Assembly: GCF_001613225.1 (NCBI RefSeq)
Contig: NZ_BDBY01000118.1
Coordinates: 1-64,000 of the forward strand
Direction of reading: 5' to 3'
Origin: Nocardia pseudovaccinii NBRC 100343
GTDB lineage: Bacteria; Actinomycetota; Actinomycetes; Mycobacteriales; Mycobacteriaceae
DNA length: 64,000 nt
The notes under the pieces are model-generated. The model was not told the origin of the DNA, did not search any database, and saw only the letters and a program-made list of their open reading frames with translations. A program made the translations under genes and the position numbers. This document shows positions 63,409 to 64,000 of the stretch, piece after piece. Numbering within the stretch: position 1 is the first letter of the stretch; each line of letters starts with the position of its first letter.

Positions 63409-64000
63409 TCAAACGATGCGGTGCGCCCCCGCTCCCGCGACGACCACGAAGGTGCGCGGCGCCTCGAAACCCGATCGCGCGAACCGATCTCGCACCGTGT
63501 CGGCGACCGACGCGGTGTCGTCCCGATCGACCAGCGCGATCACGCTGCCGCCGAACCCGCCGCCGACCATGCGCGCGCCGTGCGCCCCGGCGTCGAGCGC
63601 GGCCGATACCGCGGCGTCCAGTGCCGGTGTCGAAACCTCGAAATCATCGCGCAGCGACTCGTGCGCCGCGGTCAGGATCGGCCCGATCTCGCGCGGACCC
63701 GCACCACCTCGCAACTTTTCGGCAATCGTGAGCACTCGCGCATTCTCGGTCACCACGTGTCGGGCCCGTCGCCGCAGTACCGCATCGCCGATGCGGTCCA
63801 CGGCGGCCACCGATTCGATATCACGCAGCGCGGGAACGCCGAGTGCCGCGGCGGCCGCCTCGCATTGGGCGCGCCGCCGCGCGTAACCACCATCGATCAG
63901 CGCGTGCGGCTGTCCGGTATCGATCACCAACAGCTCCAGCCCGAATCGATCGAGATCGAACGGAATCTGTTCGTGCGCGACACCGTCGTGCGCGACCAAT
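63409..64000 (-). CDS. galK: Galactokinase, 3' part (runs off the window)
   Basis: The last 196 or more residues of a GHMP-family galactokinase are present; the 5' end lies beyond the right edge. Visible are VIDTGQPHALIDGGYARRRA (the galactokinase-typical segment after the ATP domain), ARHVVTENARVLTIAEKL and motif 3 GARMVGGGFGGSVIAL near the C-terminus. It phosphorylates alpha-galactose to galactose-1-phosphate in the Leloir pathway. Position upstream of the SSS symporter supports a galactose uptake and use operon. Confidence 0.9.
   Translation of the reverse strand, partial: LVAHDGVAHEQIPFDLDRFGLELLVIDTGQPHALIDGGYARRRAQCEAAAAALGVPALRDIESVAAVDRIGDAVLRRRARHVVTENARVLTIAEKLRGGAGPREIGPILTAAHESLRDDFEVSTPALDAAVSAALDAGAHGARMVGGGFGGSVIALVDRDDTASVADTVRDRFARSGFEAPRTFVVVAGAGAHRIV

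Overview
The window reads as chromosome of a high-GC, mycolic-acid-type actinobacterium, most likely Nocardia or a close relative. The evidence is G/C-ending codons throughout, frequent GTG and TTG starts, a UPF0182 membrane protein followed by a secreted Rpf-domain protein, an initiator tRNA with the CTGGG/CCCAG anticodon stem, a SigC-type sigma factor, a KstR-type operator, and many TetR-controlled oxidative cassettes. Genus is inferred from gene content; no phylogeny was run.

Layout. 0.2-4.5 kb: UPF0182 protein, Rpf-domain muralytic protein with a long structured 5' leader, and tRNA-fMet. 4.7-6.05 kb: a decayed two-gene cassette (toxin-like fragment plus MAB_1171c-family membrane protein) just beyond the tRNA terminator. 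6.2-10.8 kb: TetR repressor divergent from a Rieske oxygenase and an amine-dehydrogenase-type oxidoreductase, then an FAD monooxygenase. 11.0-13.4 kb: orphan TrbL/VirB6-like membrane protein. 13.5-19 kb: RpiR regulator, HAD phosphoglucomutase and GH65 phosphorylase, then a lipase-maturation-factor protein. 18.9-24.3 kb: NTF2-like/PadR divergent pair, VC0807-like membrane protein, secretory-type lipase, PucR-type regulator, DUF2231 protein. 24.5-28 kb: steroid-flavoured group (amidohydrolase, SRD5A-like reductase, NTF2/ketosteroid-isomerase-like protein, sterol desaturase family protein) with a perfect KstR box. 28.2-30 kb: NarL-type two-component system. 30.5-33.4 kb: a scrapyard of broken genes. 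33.5-36.7 kb: lactate 2-monooxygenase-like enzyme, TetR, GT87 mannosyltransferase. 36.7-46.1 kb: respiratory/copper block (ctaD, P450, Cys-rich protein, CopD-CtaG, copper P-type ATPase, membrane zinc-finger anti-sigma candidate, sigC). 46.1-49.3 kb: three long direct repeats and a FecBCD-type ABC importer. 49.5-51.2 kb: a STAS protein without the phospho-serine and a DoxX protein with a long 11-residue-repeat tail. 51.2-61.2 kb: a catabolic cluster (alpha/beta hydrolase, D-aminoacylase-like amidohydrolase, acyl-CoA ligase, alcohol dehydrogenase, esterase, flavin monooxygenase, TetR, epoxide hydrolase). 61.3-64 kb: small membrane protein, SSS symporter and the 3' part of galactokinase.

Best leads. 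(1) The Rpf leader can form a 19-bp H-type pseudoknot, and one strand of it could instead pair with the Shine-Dalgarno region, which is the geometry of a translational switch. (2) sigC is divergent from a membrane-anchored HxxxCxxC protein inside a copper/cytochrome-oxidase gene block. (3) The DoxX protein carries about sixteen tandem 11-residue helical repeats. (4) A palindrome that exactly fits the KstR consensus lies between an SRD5A homologue and a two-domain NTF2 protein. (5) Three 106-110 bp direct repeats run into the 3' end of an ABC ATPase gene. No CRISPR array, intact insertion sequence or prophage was seen.
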